Positions 1 to 6,281 of a DNA stretch of 13,839 nucleotides are shown one piece after another. The stretch lies in NCBI GenBank assembly GCA_035503055.1, contig DATJTV010000101.1, forward strand, positions 1 to 13,839. The letters run 5' to 3'. Each line of letters opens with the position of its first letter. The first letter of the stretch is position 1. The notes below the pieces were generated by a model. It did not search any database. It saw only the letters and a program-made list of their open reading frames with translations, and had not been told where the DNA came from. The DNA comes from JAKAWQ01 sp035503055 (GTDB lineage Bacteria > Pseudomonadota > Alphaproteobacteria > Acetobacterales > Acetobacteraceae). Both the position numbers and the translations under genes were made by a program.

Positions 1-354
1 CGCCTCGAGGGCAAGGCTGCTGATCACGTCGGCAAGGCCTGCTGTGCTGGTCAGCCCCTGTGCGGTGATCCAGACGTGGAGCGTGCCCGCCGCGCCGGTC
101 GAGGCGTTGAGGCTCGTGGAGTCGAGGAGCACGGAGGCCCCGCCGGGGCCCTGCGCGAGCGAGCCGCTGACAACGAAGGACCCATAATTCAGCGTAAGGC
201 TGCCGGCGATTGCGCTGCCGGCGCTCACCGTGGTGATCCTGCCGCCGTTGACGCCGACCTCCTGCAGTCCGATCGAAATCAGATCGGCCCTGGCCGCAGG
301 ACTCCATGCGAGCACGCATGAAGCAAGGAGAGCGATGAGGAAAAACCTGGCCAC
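1..354 (-). CDS. Secreted PEP-CTERM-type protein paralogue, 3' part beyond the window edge
   Basis: The first 118 residues are visible; the frame runs open off the left edge. I chose the GTG at 354 because AAGGA lies 7 bases upstream and a signal peptide follows directly (MARFFLIALLASCVLAWS, then PAARA before the mature start DLISIG). The mature part closely parallels the complete PEP-CTERM protein at 602-1294. Both start AD(L/V)IS(I/V)G, and both contain LDSTxxxxSxxxAGTLxxxxTxQGLT at the same distance into the protein. The gene is therefore a tandem paralogue and probably an exported beta-rich surface protein. Whether it also ends in a PEP-CTERM tag cannot be seen. It has its own sigma-54-like promoter at 397-412. 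Seen: signal peptide, paralogy, RBS. Inferred: surface role. Confidence 0.75.
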   Translation of the reverse strand, partial: MARFFLIALLASCVLAWSPAARADLISIGLQEVGVNGGRITTVSAGSAIAGSLTLNYGSFVVSGSLAQGPGGASVLLDSTSLNASTGAAGTLHVWITAQGLTSTAGLADVISSLALEA

Positions 355-396
355 TTTGATATCCTTGGTTGAGAATCCTGTCTTGCCGGCAACCGG

Positions 397-412
397 AGCA
401 AGATCCGTGCCT
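397..412 (-). promoter_or_regulatory. Sigma-54 (-24/-12) promoter of the left-edge PEP-CTERM paralogue
   Basis: On the minus strand this reads AGGCACG-GATC-TTGCT, which matches the sigma-54 consensus TGGCACG-N4-TTGCW at all defined bases except the first. The invariant GG (-24) and GC (-12) are present with the correct spacing. The -12 GC lies 44 bases before the GTG start at 354, giving a leader of about 30 bases. The other PEP-CTERM gene has the same element at nearly the same distance (41 bases), which makes a chance match unlikely. Confidence 0.75.
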
Positions 413-462
413 AATCCCAACCGATTGAATCGAAAGGGCTCTCCTCGCCCCAGGGTTGTCCA

Positions 463-475
463 TCTGTAAGGAAAT
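463..475 (-). promoter_or_regulatory. Candidate enhancer-binding motif upstream of sigma-54 promoter (copy 1)
   Basis: Plus-strand TCTGTAAGGAAAT matches TCTGTAAAGAATT at 1401-1413 in 11 of 13 positions. It lies 65 bases from the -12 element of the adjacent sigma-54 promoter; the other copy lies 66 bases from its own. A CCCAGGG heptamer also lies between motif and promoter in both cases (449-455 and 1383-1389). Sigma-54 promoters need an upstream activator, and PEP-CTERM regulons are associated with the NtrC-class regulator PrsR. Assigning this motif to PrsR is inference. Confidence 0.4.
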
Positions 476-540
476 CATACAGGGCCTGCGGCGGCGAACG
501 TCGGCCGGCAGACGGAACTTCTCTCCCGGGCGCTGCACGC

Positions 541-575
541 AAGAAAACGGCCGGGGCGCCAAGGCACCCCGGCCG
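541..575 (-). terminator. Rho-independent terminator after the PEP-CTERM gene
   Basis: A 9-bp perfect GC stem (CGGCCGGGG paired with CCCCGGCCG, 548-575) with a 10-base loop that can pair further inside. Read on the minus strand, the stem is followed by TTTTCTTG. It begins 27 bases past the stop codon of the PEP-CTERM gene (602-1294) and separates that transcript from the next paralogue, which has its own promoter. Confidence 0.85.
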
Positions 576-601
576 CGAACTGTAAAATCTTCCGACGAAA
601 C

Positions 602-1294
602 TCAGACGCCGCGGCGCCGGCGGGTCCAGCCGACCAAGCCGAAGGCGAAGAGGCCGGTGCCGAGAACGAGCAGCGAGCCCGGTTCCGGCACGTCCGACGT
701 ATCGATGCCGTCGTCCGTGTTGCAGTTGGAGCTGCTCGTGCAGCCGGAGGATGCATCGATCGTGAAGATCTCGGTGATCGAGTACGGTCCGGTCAGATCG
801 GGAGTTCCGGTAACATCGGTCACGCCCCCGGCTTTGGTAAAGGTCGAGGTCGAGAGAAGGTCTGTCGTAGCGTACTGACCGTTGCCCGGATCGATGTAGG
901 TCGATTCGGTGATCGACGTGATCGGGCCGTTGAACGTGACGGAAGAGAACGAACTCTGCAGATTGTAGCTGCCGAGCGGGCCGGTAAGACCCTGCTCGGT
1001 CACGTAGATCGTGAGCGTGCCTGCACCCGCCGGAGAAATATCGATCGTCGTGCTGTCCAGCTCAGGCTGCGGGAGCGGGGGAGTGCCCGTCGAGTCCACC
1101 GAAACGTTCCAGCCCGTGCCGAAGGCGGTCGAACTGCTGTAATTGACTGCCGTCGGAGACTGGTTCACGGCGGTGACGATGGCCCCGCCGTTCACGCTGC
1201 CACCGACCGAAATGACATCGGCTCGTGCCTGCGGGGCTGCCCACGCCAGCCCGGCCGCGCCGAGTACCATAGCTGCGAGAAGTTTCTTGTTCAT
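602..1294 (-). CDS. PEP-CTERM sorting domain-containing secreted protein
   Basis: 230 residues. A signal peptide covers residues 1-25 (MNKKLLAAMVLGAAGLAW..., cleavage likely after ARA). A Ser/Thr/Gly-rich, beta-type mature region follows, with two cysteines (185 and 191) that could form a disulfide. The C-terminus is a textbook PEP-CTERM tag: VPEPGS at 202-207, a hydrophobic segment 208-223, then a WTRRRRGV basic tail. In this family, exosortase recognises and cleaves the tag, and export is coupled to exopolysaccharide production. No exosortase is in the window, so it must be encoded elsewhere. The ATG at 1294 was chosen over an ATG at 1354 because AGGGG lies 8 bases before it and the signal peptide begins there. 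The 1354 start would also lie upstream of the sigma-54 promoter. A terminator follows at 541-575. Confidence 0.95.
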   Translation of the reverse strand: MNKKLLAAMVLGAAGLAWAAPQARADVISVGGSVNGGAIVTAVNQSPTAVNYSSSTAFGTGWNVSVDSTGTPPLPQPELDSTTIDISPAGAGTLTIYVTEQGLTGPLGSYNLQSSFSSVTFNGPITSITESTYIDPGNGQYATTDLLSTSTFTKAGGVTDVTGTPDLTGPYSITEIFTIDASSGCTSSSNCNTDDGIDTSDVPEPGSLLVLGTGLFAFGLVGWTRRRRGV

Positions 1295-1333
1295 CGTAAT
1301 CCCCTGTTGAAAGCAAGCCTTGCGCTGAATGGA

Positions 1334-1349
1334 AGCAAGCTCCGTGCCA
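1334..1349 (-). promoter_or_regulatory. Sigma-54 (-24/-12) promoter of the PEP-CTERM gene
   Basis: The minus strand reads TGGCACG-GAGC-TTGCT, an exact match to the sigma-54 consensus TGGCACG-N4-TTGCW. The -12 GC is 41 bases upstream of the ATG at 1294, which predicts transcription starting near 1323 and a leader of about 30 bases. It lies wholly in the gap between the deacetylase gene and the PEP-CTERM gene. RpoN-dependent expression through the PrsK/PrsR pair is known for PEP-CTERM systems; applying it here is inference supported by the motif. Confidence 0.82.
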
Positions 1350-1400
1350 GCCATCTAAAGTGCTGAAAAGACGGGCTTTCGTCCCAGGGGCACAAACAGC

Positions 1401-1413
1401 TCTGTAAAGAATT
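1401..1413 (-). promoter_or_regulatory. Candidate enhancer-binding motif upstream of sigma-54 promoter (copy 2)
   Basis: TCTGTAAAGAATT on the plus strand matches the motif at 463-475 in 11 of 13 positions. It lies 66 bases from the -12 GC of the adjacent promoter, with a CCCAGGG heptamer at 1383-1389 between them. The near-identical placement at two paralogous promoters suggests a common activator site, though it could simply be leftover similarity from the gene duplication. Confidence 0.4.
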
Positions 1414-1433
1414 CCGAAAGTCGTTCGAGCCGC

Positions 1434-2444
1434 TCAGGAACGGAGCCGCGCGGCGGTCGCGCTGACCGCCATCGCGCGGCCACCGCATTCGTTGAGGAAG
1501 AACGCGATGTAGCCGTCGAGGGCGCCGAGGAAGCGCTCCCGGTCCCCCGCACTCCGCACATAGGGCGCCGCGCCGGGCAGGAGTGAAGAACTGTGGTAAG
1601 TCAGCATGAAGAGGCGCTCGCCCGCCGCCAAGGCCGCGCGGGTCTGGCGAATCATGTCGGCGAGCGTGTGACCCTCCGGCGAAAGACGGAGCCGCTCGAG
1701 GAGGCCCCCGCGGGCGGCGATTGCAGGCAATCGAAGCCTCCTGCCCCACCGTGCCGAAAGCGGCGGATAAATGTGCGCGCCGAACCGGGCGAGTCCACCT
1801 GTAAAATGGACCGACAAAGGCAGAGCCATGACGCCGGCGGCGGTGACAAAAGGGCCGGCAGGCAGCGCCGTGAAATCGGGACCCGCCTGGCCCGAGAAGT
1901 CGAAATGCGGCACCACGCTCACGTCGATCCGGTAGCCGAGCGCGGCCAGGATCCCATCGGTCGCAGGGCCGATGCCGTAGCGGCCCGCCTTATAGATTGT
2001 CGGCGCCTTCCCGAATCCCTCTTCGATACGCGCCGTGAGAACCGCGAGCTTCTCCCGTTCGAACGCGGGCGGAAGATTGCCCGGATAGGAATGGAAGCTG
2101 TCGACCGGCGCGCCCGCCGGCGGATTGACCCAGGGGTGCAGGTGGGCGCCGATCTCGCAGCGCCCTTCCTCGGCGAAGCGCCGGAGGACGGCGCGCGCCG
2201 GGTCCGATGAAGCGACGGGATAGTCGATGACATAGGTGGGCACCACGCCGTGCCGGTCGAACACATCTTGAGCGAGCACCTGGTGACTTATATTTTCGGT
2301 GGCGGTCGAAGCCGCATCGAACGGCGCGGACCAGTCGAATTCCTCTTCCGTATCGATGACGACGGTGAGCGTCGGCGGATCGCCGGCGGGGAGAGAGAGC
2401 GTGCGCGCGCAGCCGAACGGGCCGGCAGCGGGCGCGGGTTTCAC
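1434..2444 (-). CDS. NodB/WalW-type polysaccharide deacetylase family protein
   Basis: 336 residues, no signal peptide. An acidic motif VVIDTEEEFDW (28-38) stands where NodB-fold deacetylases keep the catalytic Asp pair. HLHPW (101-105) supplies the metal-binding histidines, YKAGRYGIG (151-159) resembles the third conserved motif, and MLTYHSSSL near the C-terminus supplies the late conserved His. The family removes acetyl groups from polysaccharide sugars using a divalent metal. This long variant with DTEEEFDW is typical of proteins found in exopolysaccharide loci. The GTG start at 2444 overlaps the stop of the ATP-grasp gene by 4 bases (GTGA) and has no clear RBS, so translational coupling is likely. 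It is the last gene of its run; the PEP-CTERM promoter lies just beyond its stop. Substrate unknown. Confidence 0.9.
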   Translation of the reverse strand: MKPAPAAGPFGCARTLSLPAGDPPTLTVVIDTEEEFDWSAPFDAASTATENISHQVLAQDVFDRHGVVPTYVIDYPVASSDPARAVLRRFAEEGRCEIGAHLHPWVNPPAGAPVDSFHSYPGNLPPAFEREKLAVLTARIEEGFGKAPTIYKAGRYGIGPATDGILAALGYRIDVSVVPHFDFSGQAGPDFTALPAGPFVTAAGVMALPLSVHFTGGLARFGAHIYPPLSARWGRRLRLPAIAARGGLLERLRLSPEGHTLADMIRQTRAALAAGERLFMLTYHSSSLLPGAAPYVRSAGDRERFLGALDGYIAFFLNECGGRAMAVSATAARLRS

Positions 2445-4177
2445 GTCGCGAGAACGGCGGCGATGAGCGCCGCCAGCGCGGACACCGCGGCTGCGATGCG
2501 GGCGTACGTGCGCTCGAAGGTTGCGAGGTCGCCGCCATCGGGATCGGCGATCTCACGCGGCCCTTCGCTTGCCTCGAGAAAGCTGCCGAGCATGACGGTC
2601 CGCTCCCGGAGCGCCGGGTAGCGCGCGCTGAGATCGTCCCGGTTGCGCTCATCGAAGATGACCGCGAGCGTCGTTTCCGCCGCGTCGTCCTCCGAGAAAT
2701 GGGCGGAGCGGTGAGCGGCAAGGTCGACGCCGAAATTCCGCGCGGCCGTGACCGCGGCGGGGGCAGAGGCCACGCCCTCGCGCGGCAGCATGCCCGCGGC
2801 GAGAATGCGGAGATCCGGGAAACGCCTGGAGAGATGCCGCCGGAGCAGCTCCGCGGCGAGCGGGCTGCGGCAGATGTTGCCCTGGCACAGCATCGCGATG
2901 CTCGCCTTCCCGCTCCGCGAACTTCGGACCAGCCGGCGCGCGAGCCAGCGGTCGCGCCTGGCGAGCGCGAGCCCACTTCCGGGCAGCCGCGCGATGAAGC
3001 GGGAGGCGACCTCCACGGCCGCCTGCGAGAGTTCGGAAAAACCCGGCGCGGGATCATCGGCCACCAGCACATCGAGATGCTCGCGCCCAATGGCAAGGCG
3101 ACCGAATTGTGCGCCGGCCGCGAGGAGATGGACGACCACCGCAGCGGGTGTGCGACGCAAATCCCGGGCCTCGGCCAGAATTTGCCGGGCGTCGGGCAGG
3201 AGGTTTCGTGCGTAGATGCCGGGGCGGTACATGCGTGCCGGCCGCTCCTCTCCGGCGACGAGGAGGCGGTACCAGAGGTTCGGAAAATCGATGCCGAGCG
3301 CCAACGGCAGCGGCAGCGATCCCCATGGCCGGGCATTCACTTCAAGGAGGATCCATGCCCCGGTGCGCGGCTCGATCTTGAATTCGACCATCGCGATCCC
3401 GGTGAACTGAATGGCGCCGAACAGGCGCTCAACCGCGGCGAGCAGGTCGGGTGAAAGCGACACGCTCACGCGGTAGAAGCCGGCGCCGCCGCGCTCGCGC
3501 GCGCGGGCGTGCTGAAACGCCTGCAGCACCCGTCCGCGGTGCGCGAGGACCGAGACCCCGGCGCCATGGCCCGGGAAATAGGCTTCGACCAGATGCGGGC
3601 TTCCGCCCACCCGGCCGAGAGCGGCGTCGAGTTCCGCCTCGTTCGCGCAGATCTCCGCCCGCCCGCGCGTATAGAGAGCCTCCAGCCGGAATGACGAGCA
3701 GGGCTTGAGTACGAGCGGCAGGCCGCACTCCGCGATCAGCGCGGCCGCGTCATCGCCCGGCCCGACGAGCCGCCCGCGTGCCACGGGCACGTCGAGGGAC
3801 GCGGCGAGCTCGCGGGTGCGCTGCTTGTCGAAGAGGATTTCGATTGATTCAGGGCTGGGGATCGCCAGCCGGGCGAGGCGCTCGAATTCCGCGCGATGCC
3901 GGTCGAAGGGAAGCAGGGTGCGCTCGTCGCATGGGATGACGAGGTCGAAGCTCTGGTCGCGGAGAAGCTGTGCCAGGCGCACGCACCATTCGGCGCCGCC
4001 GCCGAGATAGGGCGGCAGACGATGCACCGCTTTGATGTACTTGGATCGGAGGGCGGCTGAGGTGAAGTTGGTAGGCGCTGCGTGCACCTCAATCCCGGCG
4101 CGCCCGAGTGAGCGGACGATCGCGAGGAAGCTTCTCGTATCGTCACCGAGCACGAGGGCCTTGCCCTGGGTCCTCAA
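2441..4177 (-). CDS. ATP-grasp ligase fused to a low-molecular-weight protein tyrosine phosphatase
   Basis: 578 residues in two parts. Residues about 6-320 form an ATP-grasp enzyme of the carbamoyl-phosphate-synthase-like class. It has an N-terminal pre-ATP domain (KALVLGDDTRSFLAIVRSLGRAG), a nucleotide-binding segment LPLVLKPCSS (153-162) and the metal/ATP motif MVEFK...LLEVNARPWGS (263-287). Residues about 425-578 form an LMW-PTP domain. Its P-loop is CQGNICRS (C431-x5-R437), and IADPDGGD (543-550) supplies the catalytic Asp. ATP-grasp enzymes join a carboxylate to an amine or thiol; LMW-PTPs dephosphorylate, often the kinases of capsule export. The TTG start at 4177 was chosen because GGAG lies upstream and coherent protein begins there. 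The open frame continues to 4510 but is arginine-rich nonsense that overlaps the glycosyltransferase. The substrates of both halves are unknown. Confidence 0.9.
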   Translation of the reverse strand: MRTQGKALVLGDDTRSFLAIVRSLGRAGIEVHAAPTNFTSAALRSKYIKAVHRLPPYLGGGAEWCVRLAQLLRDQSFDLVIPCDERTLLPFDRHRAEFERLARLAIPSPESIEILFDKQRTRELAASLDVPVARGRLVGPGDDAAALIAECGLPLVLKPCSSFRLEALYTRGRAEICANEAELDAALGRVGGSPHLVEAYFPGHGAGVSVLAHRGRVLQAFQHARARERGGAGFYRVSVSLSPDLLAAVERLFGAIQFTGIAMVEFKIEPRTGAWILLEVNARPWGSLPLPLALGIDFPNLWYRLLVAGEERPARMYRPGIYARNLLPDARQILAEARDLRRTPAAVVVHLLAAGAQFGRLAIGREHLDVLVADDPAPGFSELSQAAVEVASRFIARLPGSGLALARRDRWLARRLVRSSRSGKASIAMLCQGNICRSPLAAELLRRHLSRRFPDLRILAAGMLPREGVASAPAAVTAARNFGVDLAAHRSAHFSEDDAAETTLAVIFDERNRDDLSARYPALRERTVMLGSFLEASEGPREIADPDGGDLATFERTYARIAAAVSALAALIAAVLAT

Positions 4178-4236
4178 GGCCTCCGCTCCGGGGCCCGGCC
4201 AAGCCGGCCGCCATGGTCCGGGACGGCATCGATCAT
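4174..4236 (-). CDS. Possible 20-codon leader peptide upstream of the ATP-grasp gene
   Basis: An ATG at 4236 has a good RBS (GGAG, 8 bases upstream) and opens a frame encoding MIDAVPDHGGRLGRAPERRP. Its TGA stop overlaps the TTG start of the ATP-grasp gene (TTGA, 4 bases). This arrangement could load ribosomes onto the weak TTG start. It lies in a 208-base gap between the glycosyltransferase and the ATP-grasp gene. Such short frames arise easily by chance in GC-rich DNA, so this is tentative. Confidence 0.22.
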   Translation of the reverse strand: MIDAVPDHGGRLGRAPERRP

Positions 4237-4385
4237 CCGCTCGGCTCCGAAACTGGCGTTCCCGCGCGCGCGTTCGGCTCAACGGGCATGAAGATACCTG
4301 GCGTCCGTGCAACCCCCGGGAACCCATTACCCCAATCCCGCGCTGCCGCAAGCCTGCCTGCCGGCGCAAGCGAGGCCGCGGCGGA

Positions 4386-5366
4386 TCAGTTCCTGCCGAG
4401 CGAGCGGAGCGTGAGCCAGGCGGTGTAGCCTGCCCATTTAAGGGTTGGCCCGGCGCCCAGTGCCTCGCGGGCGTACGCAGCGGAATCTGCCGCACGGCCC
4501 GCTTCTGCAAGCGATTCGGCGATCTTTTTCAAGGCGTAGGCCTTGTGGCGCCTTCCGTGCGCGCGGATCGCCGGATGGCGGGCGAAGAGGGCGGCACGAT
4601 CGAGCACGCGCAGTTGGAAAAGGCGCTTCTCGAGTTCGGAGATCGCCGTCGTCATGTTGGCGGTCTTCGCGGGATCGGGAATGTTGTGGCGGGAGACCGT
4701 GACCGGTGCGTACTTGATGGCAGCGGCGCGGTCGATCAGACGGAGATAGAGGTCGCGATCGCCTTCCCAACGGATGTTCTCGTCCATGCCGCCGATCTCC
4801 TGATAGAGCGCGCGGCGCACGATTAGCGTATTGAGATGGCAGAAGCCCGAGCTTTGCAGGAGTTCGGCTACACCCACCGTGTGGGCGCCGTTGTCGTCGG
4901 GACGATTGCCGGTCGCTGTAAGAATTTCCGACAGATCCTCGATCCAGATCGGGCCGGGACGCTGCTCGCCGTGGAGGAAAGCGGCCTGGTTGGCGAGATA
5001 GAGATCGACGGGGGCCGGCTGGTCGGCGAGCACGGCGTGCGCGCGAGCGAGATGGCCCGGGTCCGTCCAGCAATCGTCGTCGTCGAGAAAGCAGAGATAG
5101 GGCGCGGTGGCCTCGGCGGCGCCGGCGTTGAGCGCGTAGCTCGGTCCGTGCCCGCTGGGGCGGGGGACGAGGGCGAGGGCGCGCACGCGGTTGGTGTCCA
5201 TCCCTTCTAGGATCGCCGCATAGGCCAAGCCGTGCTCGGGCGCCGAGCCATCATTGACGACGATGATCTCGATCTCGGGGCAGGATTGCGCGAGCACGGA
5301 GCGGAGCGCCTCGCCGAAGAGGGTGGGACGGTTGCGGGTGGCCATAACGACCGAGAAGAACGGCAT
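4386..5366 (-). CDS. Family 2 glycosyltransferase (GT-A fold)
   Basis: 326 residues. The N-terminus FFSVVMATRNRP (3-14) and EIIVVNDGS (33-41) form the nucleotide-sugar-binding fold. FLDDDD (93-98) contains the metal-binding acidic motif, and MDENIRWEGDRDLYLRL (194-210) supplies the acidic catalytic-site motif of the family. About 80 C-terminal residues are alpha-helical and alanine-rich (KKIAESLAEAGRAADSAAYAREALGAG), resembling a short TPR-like tail. It would transfer a sugar from an activated donor during glycan assembly on the cytoplasmic face. The ATG at 5366 lies 12 bases after the sulfotransferase stop, with only a weak GGCGGG as RBS; coupling to the upstream gene is likely. Donor and acceptor cannot be told from sequence. 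Confidence 0.93.
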   Translation of the reverse strand: MPFFSVVMATRNRPTLFGEALRSVLAQSCPEIEIIVVNDGSAPEHGLAYAAILEGMDTNRVRALALVPRPSGHGPSYALNAGAAEATAPYLCFLDDDDCWTDPGHLARAHAVLADQPAPVDLYLANQAAFLHGEQRPGPIWIEDLSEILTATGNRPDDNGAHTVGVAELLQSSGFCHLNTLIVRRALYQEIGGMDENIRWEGDRDLYLRLIDRAAAIKYAPVTVSRHNIPDPAKTANMTTAISELEKRLFQLRVLDRAALFARHPAIRAHGRRHKAYALKKIAESLAEAGRAADSAAYAREALGAGPTLKWAGYTAWLTLRSLGRN

Positions 5367-5378
5367 CGCGCCCGCCGC

Positions 5379-6143
5379 TCACTCTTCGGCGGAGCGATGG
5401 ATGTGGGCATCGATATGGACCTGCTGCTCGCGGGGGACGCCGCAGAATTCGAGGAGCTCCGACTGGAAGGCACCATCGTCCAGGCGCTCGGTCTCGACGA
5501 TGCGGAAGACGCCGCGCAAGCGGGGTGCGATCGCCTCCGCCTGCTCGTAATAATAGTCCCAGTACATGGCGATCGCCTCGAGCTTGGAGGCGGCGCGGAA
5601 CTTGGGGAAGCACTTGTCCCAGACGGGGTCCTTCTGCCAGCTCGTGCCGTCGTGCTCCATCCAGAAGTTCCGCGATTCGTGAAAGGGCGAGCGCGTGATC
5701 AGGCTGGAGACGCGGTCCGCCAAGCGTTTGGAGCGCCAGCGCTCGATCGCCGATTTGCGCATCCAGCTCCGGATCGTCTTCTCCCGGTCGCGGCGGAGGC
5801 AGACGAACCGCACGTTCGGGTTATGGCGGGCGAGCAGCTCCACGTACGTCAGATAATAGAAGGCGATGTCGCCGATCAGGCGCACGCGCGGCATTCGGGA
5901 GAGCTCGTCGTAGGCTCGCGCGGCGACGGCGCGGGAGAGATCGACGGTGAGCATCGAAGGGTCGCCGCCATCGAGAATGGCCTGGAACTCGTCGACCGCG
6001 TTGAGGAAAGGCCGGGGCGTGCCGGAAAAGCGAATGGCGGACGGGTTCATCTCGTGAAAGCAGAGAGAGTCCATCTGCGCGTTGAGGAGCCTGGCGAGGG
6101 AGGCCGTACCCGACCGCCCGGTGCCGAGCCCGATGACGATCAT
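5379..6143 (-). CDS. Sulfotransferase family protein
   Basis: 254 residues. The N-terminal IGLGTGRSGTASLARLL (4-20) is the P-loop-like 5'-phosphosulfate-binding motif of PAPS-dependent sulfotransferases. VRFVCLRRDREKTIRSW (111-127) is the 3'-phosphate-binding motif with its Arg and Ser. Members transfer sulfate from PAPS to hydroxyls of carbohydrates or other acceptors; next to glycosyltransferases and a deacetylase, a glycan acceptor is the natural inference. The ATG at 6143 has GGAG 8 bases upstream. It is the first gene of the run 6143 to 1434, and the DNA before it is rich in inverted repeats. No PAPS synthesis genes are in the window. Confidence 0.88.
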   Translation of the reverse strand: MIVIGLGTGRSGTASLARLLNAQMDSLCFHEMNPSAIRFSGTPRPFLNAVDEFQAILDGGDPSMLTVDLSRAVAARAYDELSRMPRVRLIGDIAFYYLTYVELLARHNPNVRFVCLRRDREKTIRSWMRKSAIERWRSKRLADRVSSLITRSPFHESRNFWMEHDGTSWQKDPVWDKCFPKFRAASKLEAIAMYWDYYYEQAEAIAPRLRGVFRIVETERLDDGAFQSELLEFCGVPREQQVHIDAHIHRSAEE

Positions 6144-6169
6144 CGGCTCGGCTCCGCCACATGCCAGGC

Positions 6170-6186
6170 ATTCGCGATGCGCGAAT
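6170..6186. repeat. Inverted repeat ATTCGCG-ATG-CGCGAAT
   Basis: Perfect 7-bp arms around a 3-base loop, 27 bases upstream of the sulfotransferase start. It could be an operator or an mRNA hairpin in the leader; there is no T-run, so it is not a standard terminator. Confidence 0.35.
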
Positions 6187-6207
6187 CGCGCGAGGGGAGG
6201 GGTTGGA

Positions 6208-6223
6208 GGCAGAAAATTCTGCC
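6208..6223. repeat. Inverted repeat GGCAGAA-AA-TTCTGCC
   Basis: Perfect 7-bp arms with a 2-base centre. The symmetry and spacing suit a dimeric DNA-binding regulator acting on the sulfotransferase-led operon. The centre is too small for a good RNA hairpin, which favours an operator over a terminator. The regulator is unknown. Confidence 0.4.
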
Positions 6224-6246
6224 TAGTTGCTCAGCAGCGTTTTTGT

Positions 6247-6259
6247 AATTCACTGAATT
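6247..6259. repeat. Inverted repeat AATTCA-C-TGAATT
   Basis: Perfect 6-bp AT-rich arms with a single central base, 5 bases from the edge of the parS palindrome. Possible operator or part of an AT-rich promoter region; could be chance. Confidence 0.28.
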
Positions 6260-6265
6260 CCCTCA

Positions 6266-6281
6266 TGTTTCACGTGAAACA
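6266..6281. promoter_or_regulatory. parS: parS centromere site (ParB-binding)
   Basis: TGTTTCACGTGAAACA is a perfect 16-base palindrome and exactly the canonical chromosomal parS sequence; the symmetry extends one base on each side (6265-6282). ParB dimers bind this site and spread to organise the origin region for ParA-driven segregation. Chromosomal parS sites usually lie near oriC, so this locus is probably origin-proximal or on a ParABS-carrying replicon. Read through, the site encodes MFHVKH in both directions, as at the start of rsmG in many alphaproteobacteria, but no RsmG-like sequence follows on either strand, so it is a free-standing intergenic site. Confidence 0.8.

Noticed and set aside
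1367..1384. Possible terminator after the deacetylase gene (GACG/CGTC stem followed by TTTT on the minus strand)
   Set aside because: Only four base pairs with a six-base loop; too weak to call, and it lies within the PEP-CTERM promoter region.
1593..3454. Long plus-strand frames opposite the deacetylase and ATP-grasp genes
   Set aside because: They mirror well-supported minus-strand genes, carry no motifs and are typical antisense shadows in GC-rich DNA.
4178..4510. N-terminal extension of the ATP-grasp open frame up to 4510
   Set aside because: The extra 111 residues are Arg/Pro/Gly-rich without domain character and overlap the end of the glycosyltransferase gene. A TTG with a nearby GGAG lies exactly where coherent protein begins.
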